Origin: Glycomyces salinus
GTDB lineage: Bacteria > Actinomycetota > Actinomycetes > Mycobacteriales > Micromonosporaceae
DNA length: 64,000 nt
Reading direction: 5' to 3'
Assembly (NCBI RefSeq): GCF_016428645.1
Contig: NZ_JAELXW010000034.1
Location: 23,937-87,936, forward strand
The notes under the pieces were generated by a model that searched no databases, was not told the origin of the DNA, and saw only the letters and a program-made list of their open reading frames with translations. The position numbers and the translations under genes were made by a program. Positions 55,488 to 64,000 of this stretch are shown here, in pieces. Within the stretch, counting starts at the first letter, position 1, and each line of letters starts with the position of its first letter.

Positions 55488-57881
55488 TCAGAAGTCGCCG
55501 TTGGTGAGGTCGATGACTCGTTGCGTGAAGCCGTCGAGGAAGCTGTTCAGTGCCGCCCCCGCAACCGGCGGGTCGACTTGGCCGTCGGAGTCGCCGTAGC
55601 GCAGGAGGAATTCCTTCCGCCATATCCAATCGTCGTCGGCGTTCTCGAAGAGCCATGCCTCGGAGGAACTCCTGAGCGTGTCCTGGGAGGCCCCCCACCG
55701 TTGCGCGAAGAACTGCTGCGGGATTTCGACTACACCCTCGGAGAATATGGCTTCGAGAGCTTCGTCGTAGCGGAGCCCTACGTCATGTGCCCCTGTATAC
55801 AAGAGGTAGCCGATGCCGTCGGCGATGAAGTCGGGCAGGGAGAAGCAGGAATCCACATCAAGGCGCGAACAATTCTGATCGACGAACTCGGACCCGCTCG
55901 AATATCCGGAACCCTCCAGGCGCCACTGGCTGTACAGCCTGGAGAGGTCGCCGGCCCAACCGTACTTGTCGCGGTATGTAGAGGATGCGCTGCCGTAGTC
56001 GACCCGTGCGCTCGCGAACATCTTCGGGATGCTGATCGTAAGGCCGTCTGCGAAGCTGAGCATGTTCTTTGGCGGGGGGTCGCCGAATTCCGCCCTGGCA
56101 TACGCCAACCAGTCAGATGCGGCACCGTGCGAGAACCTCCATGGACTATCTGGGTATTGAGGGGATGCAAGGTAGTCACGAATGAGTGTCTCATTGTTGA
56201 TACGTGATTCATATGGAGGTGTGAATCCATTGTCGTCTATGGCGGCGTAAAGATCACTAAGCAGGGAGACCAATTCGGCTTGATCCATCGGATACTGCGT
56301 GTGATCTACGCCCCTGTCGAATCCGGGCCTGAGCACGTCGTTGTCGAGCCCGAACGGGTCGCCCGACTCTCCGTGGTCGGCGGGGTCGAACATCCACTCC
56401 TTGATCTGGTTGTACGTCCAGTTGTCAGGCAGCGGGTATCCCAAGTTGCCCGAGAAGCCCCAGGACATGCCCGAGACGAAGGACAGCCGGGCGAGTCCGG
56501 CGTCGCCTACCTGGATGCACCCGTTCCTGCCCGCATAGATTCCCGGGTGGTACTTGTTGCCCAGTTTGTGCAGAGAGAACTCGACTCCGCGGAAGTAGGG
56601 GATGATGTTCGAATCGATCTCTGCGTCGAGGGCGTCGTAGTCGACGGCGAAGTAGATCGTGGTTCCCAGGTCGAAGCCGTGGCGGGTCGCGTGCTGATGG
56701 GCGAGCTCGCCGTGGCTCTTGCCGATCTCGTAGGTGAAGGAGTCGATGCCCGTCCCCGCGTACTGCCAGATCGGAAAGCAGCGGAGCCCGGCGCCGAACA
56801 GGTCGTCGAGTTCGCCCGGCTGGATCTCCTTGTCGAGCCAGTGTTCCGGGTCGGTGTCCGGGTGTTCGTGAAGGTAGCGCCCGACCACCCGGTAGTCCGC
56901 GTTGTAGAGGGCCTGGCCGCGGCTGGGGGTGATGGTGGTGATCAGGTCGCATGCGTGGACATTGTGAGTGCGGTCCCGATTGCCGCTGGATACGAGCAGT
57001 TGCGCCCAGGTGTTGAAGTCGGGTGTGCCGTTGGTGCGTTGGAGGGCCGAGAACCGCTGGAACGCCGCGACGAAGTCGGCGAGATCCGAGGTGTACACAC
57101 CGGAGAACTGGAGCGGGTCGAGCCCATTGGCGAAGTTGCCGTCGTTCATCAGGCAGGCGGTGGTGAACAGGCAGACGATGTCAGGGTCGTTCGAGAAGTT
57201 GTTCGGGTCGACGACGAGATCGAAGTCGCCGTTCTGCATGGCCGCCGAGGTCCCAGGACCGAACAGGCCGTCCGCCTGGCTGTCGGTCATGCCGGCCTCG
57301 AACTGGATCCCCATCACGATGTTCTTCTGGAGGCCGCGCGAACCGTAGCCCTCGCAGGGGCCGATGAAGAAGTTCTCCCGGTGGATGTACTTGCCGTTGA
57401 GGTAGCGCTGGGCCTCCTGGATCTGGGTGTTGCCGCCGTCGATGAGAACGTACGGATCGGTGTTGAGCAGTGCCCGCATCAATTTGGGGGTGAGGATCGG
57501 GTCGTCGGAGAGCCCGGCGTCCACTCGCATGTTCGCGACGGACTGTCCCATTTCGGCGGAGAACTCGTCTTCGACGTAGCCGCCGCTGTAACCCTTGCAC
57601 CAGAGCGCGTGCCTGACGAAGTTGCCCATGAAGGCGCTGTAGTGCCCCTCCTGGATGTCTCCGTAGTCGACCATCAGGTCGTAGGTACCCGGCCCGAAGT
57701 TCCCGTCGACCGTTCCCGGGTAGCCGACGTTGTTGTAGAGGGTGTACTGAAGGACCATGATGAACGACCGAATGGTCCCCTGGCCGGTCTGTCCATCCGT
57801 GTCGCACGGGATGTATCCGGGAATGTCCTCCCCTACGGAGTTGAGCCAAATCTGGGCTTCTTCGACGCGGGGATCTGACAT
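55488..57881 (-). CDS. Peptidoglycan-binding/DUF1906 glycoside-hydrolase-like protein 2
   Basis: 797 aa, paralogue of the 47-kb protein with the same order: two PG-binding modules (DGNFGPGTYD ~60; DGLFGPGTSA ~205), DUF1906 barrel (~320-540: TPSRGQALYNADYRVVGRYL, IYFAVDYDALDAEID, SFVSGMSWGFSG) and a helical C-terminal region. Shared strings include DFNTWAQLLVS and DKEIQPGEL. The C-terminal third differs more than the barrel. AGGAG precedes the ATG. No signal peptide. Confidence 0.8.
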   Translation of the reverse strand: MSDPRVEEAQIWLNSVGEDIPGYIPCDTDGQTGQGTIRSFIMVLQYTLYNNVGYPGTVDGNFGPGTYDLMVDYGDIQEGHYSAFMGNFVRHALWCKGYSGGYVEDEFSAEMGQSVANMRVDAGLSDDPILTPKLMRALLNTDPYVLIDGGNTQIQEAQRYLNGKYIHRENFFIGPCEGYGSRGLQKNIVMGIQFEAGMTDSQADGLFGPGTSAAMQNGDFDLVVDPNNFSNDPDIVCLFTTACLMNDGNFANGLDPLQFSGVYTSDLADFVAAFQRFSALQRTNGTPDFNTWAQLLVSSGNRDRTHNVHACDLITTITPSRGQALYNADYRVVGRYLHEHPDTDPEHWLDKEIQPGELDDLFGAGLRCFPIWQYAGTGIDSFTYEIGKSHGELAHQHATRHGFDLGTTIYFAVDYDALDAEIDSNIIPYFRGVEFSLHKLGNKYHPGIYAGRNGCIQVGDAGLARLSFVSGMSWGFSGNLGYPLPDNWTYNQIKEWMFDPADHGESGDPFGLDNDVLRPGFDRGVDHTQYPMDQAELVSLLSDLYAAIDDNGFTPPYESRINNETLIRDYLASPQYPDSPWRFSHGAASDWLAYARAEFGDPPPKNMLSFADGLTISIPKMFASARVDYGSASSTYRDKYGWAGDLSRLYSQWRLEGSGYSSGSEFVDQNCSRLDVDSCFSLPDFIADGIGYLLYTGAHDVGLRYDEALEAIFSEGVVEIPQQFFAQRWGASQDTLRSSSEAWLFENADDDWIWRKEFLLRYGDSDGQVDPPVAGAALNSFLDGFTQRVIDLTNGDF

Positions 57882-58520
57882 GGTCTTCTCCTGTCTGTGA
57901 AGGCTCGAACCGTGTGGGGTCCGCCTGTGGTCGGGGTGCTATTCGGGCGATACGGCTATGCGGCGGCCATATCGCGTCAGGATGGGGTGCTGCTCGGAGT
58001 TGCGGGTCGGCAGGGACACCGCCAGAAGCGAACGCGATCGGGTCTTGTTGCCGGGCACGGCGACTCCACAGCATCGTGCAGCGGATGCGTCGGCTGATTC
58101 GCGTTCAGGGGTGCTCGAGGAATGTTGGGTGAGGGCCGCAGATCGGCGACTGCGGCGAACAAGGGTAGGTCACGGCCCCGGGTGCCATGACTTTCGTAGT
58201 CCTGCTCGGTGTGGGCTAAGATGAGTGGGTTACGTCCTTCTGAAGTTCGTTCGATCTGAATCGTTCGGGAGAGTATCGGAAAGCTGTAGCGCTGGCTTGT
58301 CGGGCAGTCGCAATGCCCGGCAAGCCTTTTTACTGTTCGATGGGAACATTATCATAACGTGATAGCGCTCGCAATGGTTCGGGCATGACGCGGTCACGTT
58401 GCGCGACTTGATACGAGTGTCCAATGGGCCTGATGTGGACCATTTGACTGAAGTGAATCCGCCGAGTGCGGATTCCGTCGCCGCGCGGATCATGCCGTGC
58501 GTCCGTTCGGGCACCAGTCT
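57882..58520. other. 640-nt intergenic region between DUF1906 operon 2 and the PBP gene
   Basis: Upstream of the second DUF1906 operon (-). It holds the 13-mer TCGATCTGAATCG at 58251-58263 and a plus-strand TAAGAT (58217-58222) followed ~75 nt later by an intrinsic terminator (58294-58331). No credible protein gene on either strand. Confidence 0.7.
58294..58331 (+). terminator. Intrinsic terminator with T-run, possible sRNA end
   Basis: GGCTTGTCGGGCA with TGCCCGGCAAGCC (one T-G pair), loop GTCGCAA, then TTTTT. No plus-strand gene precedes it. Confidence 0.7.
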
Positions 58521-58554
58521 CCCGGCAGGCGGCGATGGCACCGCCTACCGGGAC
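58521..58554 (-). terminator. Terminator after the PBP gene
   Basis: TCCCGG-C-AGGCGG / CCGCCT-A-CCGGGA, just past the PBP stop. Confidence 0.65.
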
Positions 58555-58560
58555 TGCGCC

Positions 58561-61269
58561 CTAATCGTCGTTGCCTCGGCCGTTTCCATTGCCGCCGTTG
58601 TTCTCGCAGGTACCGAAGATCTCGCCCCAGTAGTCGCATTCCTCGTCGTCGCCGGGCCCGCGGTCGTCCTCTATGCCGCACCGCGAGTCCTGCGGGTTCT
58701 GCGCGCAGTAGGGACTGTCGGAGTCGATGGTGCCGTCGGCGTTGACGATGTCGTCGACGATGTCGTCGCCGATGCGCTGCGGTTCGCCCCACTGCTCCTT
58801 GTCATAGCCCTTGTCCTCGACGGCGAGGTCCAGGTATTGCCGCCACACCGGGTAGCTCAGTGTCGAGCCGAAGGTGTTCCCATAGTTGCCGTCAGGGTTC
58901 AGCAGCGGTGCGGACTCGGCGGTGGCGTTGCCGACCCAGGCGGCGATGCTCAACTGCGGGATCGCACCGAGGTACCAGGTGTGCGCGCTGGGATCGTTCC
59001 CGTAGTCGTCCTTTGGGTAGTCTTCACCGGCCTCCCAGGTGCCGGTCTTTCCGGTGTACTCGCGGTCGAGCGGTTCGCCGGTGCCGTCGATCTCCGAGCC
59101 GACCCACTGGAGGTCGCGGGCGATTCCGGCGTCGATCGCCTGGTTGGATTCGAGTTCGCGCTTCGGCGGCACCTCGTTGCCGTCGCGGTCGTAGACGGCC
59201 TCGACGAAGTGGGTCTCGTTGTACTGGCCGTCGGCGGCGATGGTGGCGTAGACGGTGGCCATGTCCATCACGCTGGTGGGGAACTGCCCGTAGCTGATCT
59301 CGTTGTCGAACGGGAAGCGCGGGTCGTCCAGGTCCAGAGGAGTCCGCACCGGAGTGCCGTCGTCGTTGTAGCCGTCGAGCGACGCCCACCGGTCGATGTC
59401 GCCGCTCTCGGTGACCTCGTAGGTGCCGTCGTCGTGCTGGATGACGTTGTGCCGGGAGTAGGTGATCGTCCCGTCGTCCTCGATGTAGAACCTGAACTTG
59501 TCGCCGTCGCCGCCGGTCTGCTGCATCGTGCGCAGCCCCATCAGGATGGAGGTCTCGAGGACCGTGGTGGCCCCGTACTTGTCGGCGATGGCGTACATGG
59601 GCGTATTGCGGGAGTCGCGGACCGCGTCGGTGAGGGTCCGGTCGGTGTGCTCCTCTCCGACGGCGTTACTGACAGGCCCGGCCTCTCCGCGGGCCTCGAA
59701 CTCGCGCGGGGAGTCCGAATTCCACCACGAGTCGATTGAGGCGCCGTTCATGATCGCGGTGGCGGCGGTGACCATCTTGAACGTCGACGACGGCGGGTGC
59801 GGGTTCTCGGGACCGGCCTTGTCGATGCCCAGGCCGTTGTCGCCGCCGTAGTAGCCGAGGATTCGGCCGGTGCCCGGCTCGACGGCCACCACCGCGCTCG
59901 TCATGGACGGGTGGTAGTCGTACAGGGCCGCCTCTTCGTTGGTGTTCTCGAACTCGAAGAAGCCGTCGTCGTTGCGGTACTCCTCGGCCGCGGCCCGATT
60001 CGTGACGATCTCGCCGTCCTCGTCGAGGAAGTTGCCGTCCTCGTCGGTGACGCGCTTGAGATCGCCGCGGCTGGAGGTGGTCTCGGCGTCCTCCTGAAGC
60101 TCGGGATCGATGGTGAGCTGGACCGTGTAGCCGCCGGTGCCGGCGTCGTGGCCGTAGAAGTCGTCCTGCGTCAGGTCCCAGCGGCTCTCCAACTCCGCCC
60201 ACACGTAGCCGTCGGTGGGGTTGGTGATGAACCCGGTGGGCGTGTCGTGTCCCCACGAGCCGGGGTTCTCCAGCTGGTCCAGGGTCTCGGGCATCCCGGC
60301 CTCGAGCTGCTCCTCGACTTCGGCCTTCTGCTCCGCGGAGAGGTCGTCGATGGTCAGCAGGGCTTCCATGCCGTGTGTCCAGCGGTCGAGCGGGGCGGTG
60401 TCGTCCTCCCCGACCAGGCGCGGGTCGAAGGAGCCGTCACCGGCCTTGACCTGCATGACCAGCATCATCGCCTGGCCCCAGGTGAGTTCCTCCAGAGGCG
60501 TGTTGAACCAGACTTCGGCGGCGGCCTCGATGCCGTAGGAGCCGCGGCCGTAGAAGTTCAGGTTCAGGTAGTGGAGGAGGATGTCCTCCTTGCTGTACTC
60601 CTGCTCCAGCTTCATGGCCATGATCGCCTCGCGGGCCTTGCGGCCGTATGAGATGTCGTCGCGGATGTCGGCGACCATGCCCGCGTACTGCTGGCTGATG
60701 GTCGAGGCGCCCTGGGTGTCGCCGCCGGTGACGTTGTTCCACAGCGCGCGGATGGTGCCCTTGTAGTCGACGCCCTCGTGTTCGAAGTAGCTCTTGTCCT
60801 CCAGGGCCAGCAGCGACCACACGACCGAGTCGGGGAGTTCGTCGAAGTCGTCGACCAGCTTGCGGGTGTACTCGCCGTAGCCGGCGACCTGCGAGCCGTC
60901 GGCGAGGGTGAAGGTGGTGGACTCGCCGAACTCCAGCTCGTCGGGGAGCGGAACGTTCTGGAAGAACATCGCACCGGCCACGGTGCCGCTGCCCAGGAGC
61001 ATCAGCGCCACGAGGATGAGCGCGGCGTAGACGCGGCGGCGGCGCTTGGACATGCGCTTCTTCTTTTTCGGCTTCTCCTCGTCGAGCGTGCCGGTGCGCA
61101 CCGCGCCCACGACCGAGGCGCGCCCCATGTTGCCGCCTCCCGGCGCTCCGCCGGAGACGGTGGGCCCGTTCGGGGGGAGGGAGATCCGCCCCTGCGGCAC
61201 CGGGGGCCCGCCGGGACCCGTCGGGGGCCTGCCGGGCTGGGGGTGCTGGCCGCCGGTGTAGTCGCTCAT
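58561..61269 (-). CDS. Class A bifunctional penicillin-binding protein
   Basis: 902 aa. A Pro/Gly-rich cytoplasmic N-tail (~70 residues, then KKKKRMSKRRRR) leads to one TM helix (~80-102). GT51 glycosyltransferase: LEDKSYFEHEGVDY with catalytic Glu, GASTISQQYAG, LEQEYSKEDILLHYLN. Transpeptidase motifs: STFK (Ser495-Lys498), SRN (~562) and KTG (741-743). An acidic/Gly-rich C-tail ends the protein. All catalytic motifs are intact. Polymerises and cross-links peptidoglycan. Confidence 0.95.
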   Translation of the reverse strand: MSDYTGGQHPQPGRPPTGPGGPPVPQGRISLPPNGPTVSGGAPGGGNMGRASVVGAVRTGTLDEEKPKKKKRMSKRRRRVYAALILVALMLLGSGTVAGAMFFQNVPLPDELEFGESTTFTLADGSQVAGYGEYTRKLVDDFDELPDSVVWSLLALEDKSYFEHEGVDYKGTIRALWNNVTGGDTQGASTISQQYAGMVADIRDDISYGRKAREAIMAMKLEQEYSKEDILLHYLNLNFYGRGSYGIEAAAEVWFNTPLEELTWGQAMMLVMQVKAGDGSFDPRLVGEDDTAPLDRWTHGMEALLTIDDLSAEQKAEVEEQLEAGMPETLDQLENPGSWGHDTPTGFITNPTDGYVWAELESRWDLTQDDFYGHDAGTGGYTVQLTIDPELQEDAETTSSRGDLKRVTDEDGNFLDEDGEIVTNRAAAEEYRNDDGFFEFENTNEEAALYDYHPSMTSAVVAVEPGTGRILGYYGGDNGLGIDKAGPENPHPPSSTFKMVTAATAIMNGASIDSWWNSDSPREFEARGEAGPVSNAVGEEHTDRTLTDAVRDSRNTPMYAIADKYGATTVLETSILMGLRTMQQTGGDGDKFRFYIEDDGTITYSRHNVIQHDDGTYEVTESGDIDRWASLDGYNDDGTPVRTPLDLDDPRFPFDNEISYGQFPTSVMDMATVYATIAADGQYNETHFVEAVYDRDGNEVPPKRELESNQAIDAGIARDLQWVGSEIDGTGEPLDREYTGKTGTWEAGEDYPKDDYGNDPSAHTWYLGAIPQLSIAAWVGNATAESAPLLNPDGNYGNTFGSTLSYPVWRQYLDLAVEDKGYDKEQWGEPQRIGDDIVDDIVNADGTIDSDSPYCAQNPQDSRCGIEDDRGPGDDEECDYWGEIFGTCENNGGNGNGRGNDD

Positions 61270-61359
61270 CGATCAACCACCCATGAATAGACACCAGTCT
61301 TAAGTGACAAGGCTTCAGTTTGTCAGGCGTGAGTCCGCGCCCTGAGGCCACCGTAGGCG

Positions 61360-63006
61360 TCAGTGTCCACCCGCCACACCTCGGGCGGCCGAGCGCCCTG
61401 AGAACAGGCATCCTCCCAGGAAGGTCCCCTCCAGGGATCGGTATCCGTGCATGCCACCGCCTCCGAACCCGGCCGCCTCCCCGGCCGCGTAGAGCCCCGG
61501 GAACGGTTCGCCGTCCGCGCGCAGGACGCGTCCGTCGAGGTCAGTGTGCAAGCCGCCCAGCGTCTTGCGGGTCAGCAGGTTCAGCCGCACCCCGATCAGG
61601 GGCCCGGCCTTCGGGTCGAGCAGCCGGTGCGGTGAGGCGACGCGGATGAGCCGGTCCCCGCGGTAGTTGCGGGCGCCTCTCATGGCCGTCACCTGGAGGT
61701 CCTTGGTGAACTTGTTGGCCATCTCGGCGTCCCGCGCCTCGACGGCCTGCCGGACCGTGTCAGGTGACAACAATTCATTTCCTGTGATGGAATTCATGCC
61801 CTTGACGAGCTCCGGTAGCGAGTCGGCCACGGTGAAGTCCTCACCGCGCTGCTTGAACGCCTCGACCGGACCGGGCGCCCCCGGCAGCACCCGCTTGAGG
61901 AGCAGCCTGATGTCCTTGCCGGTCAAGTCCGGGTTCTGCTCCGAGCCCGAGAGCGCGAACTCCTTCTCCAGGATCTTCTGGGTCAGCACGAACCAGGTGT
62001 GCTCGTGCCCGGTGGTCATGATGTGCTCGAGCGTCCCGAGCGTGTCGAACCCGGGGAACAGGGGCGAGGGCAGCCGCTTCCCGGTCGCGTCGAGCCACAG
62101 CGAGGAGGGCCCGGGAAGGATGCGGATGCCGTGGTGCGGCCAGATCGGGTTCCAGTTGCGGATGCCCTCGGTGTAGTGCCACATCCGGTCGCGGTTGATG
62201 ACCTCGGCTCCCGCCGCCTCGGCGATGCCGAGCATCCGCCCGTCGACGTGCGCCGGGACTCCTGAGATCAGGTTCTCGGGGGCCGGTCCCATCCGGGACG
62301 GCCAGTTCTCGCGGACCAGGTCGAAATTGCCGCCGATCCCGCCGGAGGTCACGATGACCGCCTCGGCCGAGAACGAGAACTCGCCGGTCTCCTCCCGGTT
62401 CGTGGCCACACCGCGCGCCACGCCGTCGGGGGCCAGCACCGAACCGCGGACCCCGGTGACCGTCCCGCCCTCCACGACCAGCTCGTCGACCCGGTGCCGG
62501 AAGGCCAGGCGCACCTTCCCGGCCGCGACGCCCTCGCGGACGAGCCGCTCGAACGGCGCGACGATGCCCGGACCGGTGCCCCAGGTGATGTGGAACCGCG
62601 GCACGGAGTTCCCGTGCCCCTCGGCGGTGTAGCCCCCGCGCTCGGCCCATCCGACCACCGGAAAGAACCGGACTCCCAGCGAATGCAGCCAGGCGCGCTT
62701 CTCTCCGTAGGCGAACTCCACGTACGCCTTGGCCCATTTGCGAGGCCAGGCGTCCTCGTCCCGGTCGAATCCGGCGCTGCCGAGCCAGTCCCGCCAGGCC
62801 AGCGAGGGGGAGTCCTTGATCCCCATGCGCCGCTGCTCGGGAGAGTCCACGAAGAACAGCCCGCCGAACGACCAGTGGGCCTGCCCGCCGATCGACTGCT
62901 CGCCCTCCTGGTCGACCAGCGTCACCGACTTCCCGAGTCGCACCAACTCCGAAGTGGCCACCAATCCGGCCAACCCGGCTCCGACCACGATGACGTCACT
63001 GTCCAT
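61360..63006 (-). CDS. FAD-binding dehydrogenase (FAD_binding_2 family)
   Basis: 548 aa. N-terminal Rossmann motif VVGAGLAGLVA (7-17) with DQEG at the strand end, GGQAHWSFGG, EAVIVTSGGIGGNFDL, and FAD-contact YAAGEAAGFGGGGMHG near the C-terminus. It resembles KstD/FAD-dependent 3-ketosteroid or fumarate-reductase-type oxidases; actinomycete annotations call it FAD-binding dehydrogenase. Substrate unknown. No signal peptide. Confidence 0.88.
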   Translation of the reverse strand: MDSDVIVVGAGLAGLVATSELVRLGKSVTLVDQEGEQSIGGQAHWSFGGLFFVDSPEQRRMGIKDSPSLAWRDWLGSAGFDRDEDAWPRKWAKAYVEFAYGEKRAWLHSLGVRFFPVVGWAERGGYTAEGHGNSVPRFHITWGTGPGIVAPFERLVREGVAAGKVRLAFRHRVDELVVEGGTVTGVRGSVLAPDGVARGVATNREETGEFSFSAEAVIVTSGGIGGNFDLVRENWPSRMGPAPENLISGVPAHVDGRMLGIAEAAGAEVINRDRMWHYTEGIRNWNPIWPHHGIRILPGPSSLWLDATGKRLPSPLFPGFDTLGTLEHIMTTGHEHTWFVLTQKILEKEFALSGSEQNPDLTGKDIRLLLKRVLPGAPGPVEAFKQRGEDFTVADSLPELVKGMNSITGNELLSPDTVRQAVEARDAEMANKFTKDLQVTAMRGARNYRGDRLIRVASPHRLLDPKAGPLIGVRLNLLTRKTLGGLHTDLDGRVLRADGEPFPGLYAAGEAAGFGGGGMHGYRSLEGTFLGGCLFSGRSAARGVAGGH

Positions 63007-63369
63007 CGTCCAGTACCTTCCGCTCGAGTGGGCCGCACGTTACCGGTGCGTAGACCCGATATAACCAGGGAGCGGCGGCGGCGTCAACCAGTTGGGCGAC
63101 AGGAACGGATCGCGATTCGGCACCGTTGTCGTCGAGTTCCCCCTATGGGGTCCGACATCTGGCGGTCGGCAACGAAAGGCGGAGTGGCGGTCCGGGGCGT
63201 GCCTCCGGCCGGCGGGCCGGTGAGCGCATCGACCTGCCGGTCCACAAGTGACCCCGGACTGCTGCGAATGCGGCGTGCCGCGTGTCGGGTGTCGGGTGCG
63301 TGCGGTCCGGGCTGTGGGACACGGAAGTGCGGGGGTTGCGGGCCGTGGCGACTGCGGGAGTCGTAGGGG
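63007..63369. other. 363-nt intergenic region
   Basis: Lies upstream of the FAD dehydrogenase (-) and downstream of the partial gene. GC-rich with G-tracts; no clear hairpin or gene seen. Likely contains the dehydrogenase promoter. Confidence 0.6.
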
Positions 63370-64000
63370 TTAGGTCGGGCGGCGATGGCGAGGTGGGTGG
63401 TGGTGCGGTGTCGCTGTCGGCTGGCGGGCCGCGTGATGTCGGGCTTCACCCGGGCGGCGACGGGCAGGAGTGGGAGGTGGCCTGGGGTGGTCTGCCGTGT
63501 CCCGGGCACGACGAGGGCCCGAGCCCCGTTGGTGGGGTTCGGGTTGGTGTGTCGTGTGTGTGCTGGCCCCCGCCGCGGGTGCCTTCCGCGGCGGGCGGGG
63601 TAAGAAGGGTGGCGGTCCGAGACTGGTTGCGGTGAAGGCGGGTTCGGGAGGAGAGTCCTGCTCGGGTTCGGGGCGGGGTTCGGGTGTGTCCGGGGAGGAT
63701 TGTTCGGGTCCTGAGCGCGGTCGGGGTGCGGTGGTTCGTTCGGGTTCCGCGTGCGGTTCGGGTTCGGGTCCCGGTGTTCGCGCTTCGGTTGCTTCGGTGG
63801 TGAATCGGGCTCGTGCTTGGGCGCGTGCGGCTTTGGCGGCGGCCCAGGCAGCGTCGGTCTCGGCCTGCTCGGCGGCGCGGTTGAGGTCGTCTTTGAGGGT
63901 TTCGGCCCATTCTTCGGGGTAGAGGCCGGTCGGGAAGACGTTCGCGGCGTCGTTCTGGAAGTCGGCCTCGAGGTCGGCCTCGGTGCGCCAGTCGGCGCAG
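63370..64000 (-). CDS. 3' end of an unidentified gene (truncated by window)
   Basis: An open minus-strand frame enters at 64000 and ends with TAA at 63370-63372 (209 codons visible). The first ~70 codons have strong GC3 bias and encode a helical, acidic stretch (WRTEADLEADFQND, GLYPEEWAETLKDDL, then Ala/Arg-rich helix). The rest is Pro/Glu/Arg-rich low complexity. The N-terminus and any catalytic domain lie outside the window, so no family can be named. Confidence 0.5.
   Translation of the reverse strand, partial: CADWRTEADLEADFQNDAANVFPTGLYPEEWAETLKDDLNRAAEQAETDAAWAAAKAARAQARARFTTEATEARTPGPEPEPHAEPERTTAPRPRSGPEQSSPDTPEPRPEPEQDSPPEPAFTATSLGPPPFLPRPPRKAPAAGASTHTTHQPEPHQRGSGPRRARDTADHPRPPPTPARRRPGEARHHAARQPTATPHHHPPRHRRPT

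Noticed and set aside
57882..58230. Short plus-strand open frames upstream of the PBP gene
   Set aside because: Three overlapping frames with no start signal and random composition.
63282..63922. Plus-strand Gly/Ser/Arg frames at the window end
   Set aside because: Complement of the truncated minus-strand gene, which has the better codon bias.

Overview
This 64 kb window is chromosomal DNA from a high-GC Gram-positive actinomycete. The evidence is very high third-position GC, frequent GTG starts, ATGA/GTGA gene overlaps, and marker loci (pnp-M16-dapB, thyX-dapA-rnj, rimO-pgsA-clgR-pspA) ordered as in Actinobacteria. Gene content recalls Glycomyces or Stackebrandtia and their relatives, but the genus cannot be fixed from sequence reading alone. 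I saw no rRNA, tRNA, CRISPR array or insertion sequence.

Layout. (1) 0-30 kb is mostly core genome. It holds RNA decay (pnp, rnj), lysine/DAP synthesis (dapB, dapA), thymidylate synthesis (thyX), chromosome segregation (ftsK), ribosome modification (rimO), phospholipid synthesis (pgsA), a ClgR/PspA/PspM envelope-stress locus, an attenuator-controlled citramalate synthase (cimA) and gltX. Small accessory modules sit between these: a vapBC-type toxin-antitoxin pair, an RHH regulator with a DUF4097 adhesin-like protein, and a PadR/HAAS pair. (2) 30-43 kb holds a wall-lytic SLT protein behind a candidate c-di-AMP riboswitch, an Rpn-like nuclease, and a DNA-end-processing cluster (NurA-like nuclease, SbcC, SbcD, HerA-like ATPase, RibD-like reductase). 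The cluster resembles the archaeal HerA-Mre11-Rad50-NurA operon. It is followed by a cysteine-rich halocin-C8-like precursor beside an alpha/beta-hydrolase-like protein. (3) 43-46 kb holds two small HTH regulators flanking a sugar-lactone oxidase / PLP enzyme pair.

(4) 46.4-58.3 kb is the most unusual part. Two convergent operons are built from paralogous parts. One (+) encodes a small secreted protein, an 802-aa peptidoglycan-binding/DUF1906 glycoside-hydrolase-like protein and a Tat-signal M15-like protein. The other (-) encodes a second DUF1906 protein, a second Tat M15-like protein, a 1304-aa secreted propeller/lysozyme-like/golvesin-like/SGNH protein and a 46-aa membrane protein. The operons meet at a very strong shared terminator. 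Both M15-like proteins have lost canonical zinc ligands. A perfect 28-bp palindrome abuts a near-consensus promoter in front of the + operon, next to a small LuxR-like HTH gene. I read this as an undescribed cell-wall-acting extracellular system. (5) 58.5-64 kb holds a bifunctional penicillin-binding protein, a large FAD dehydrogenase and the 3' end of an unidentified gene.

Functions are inferred from motifs and family knowledge. No database search was run.
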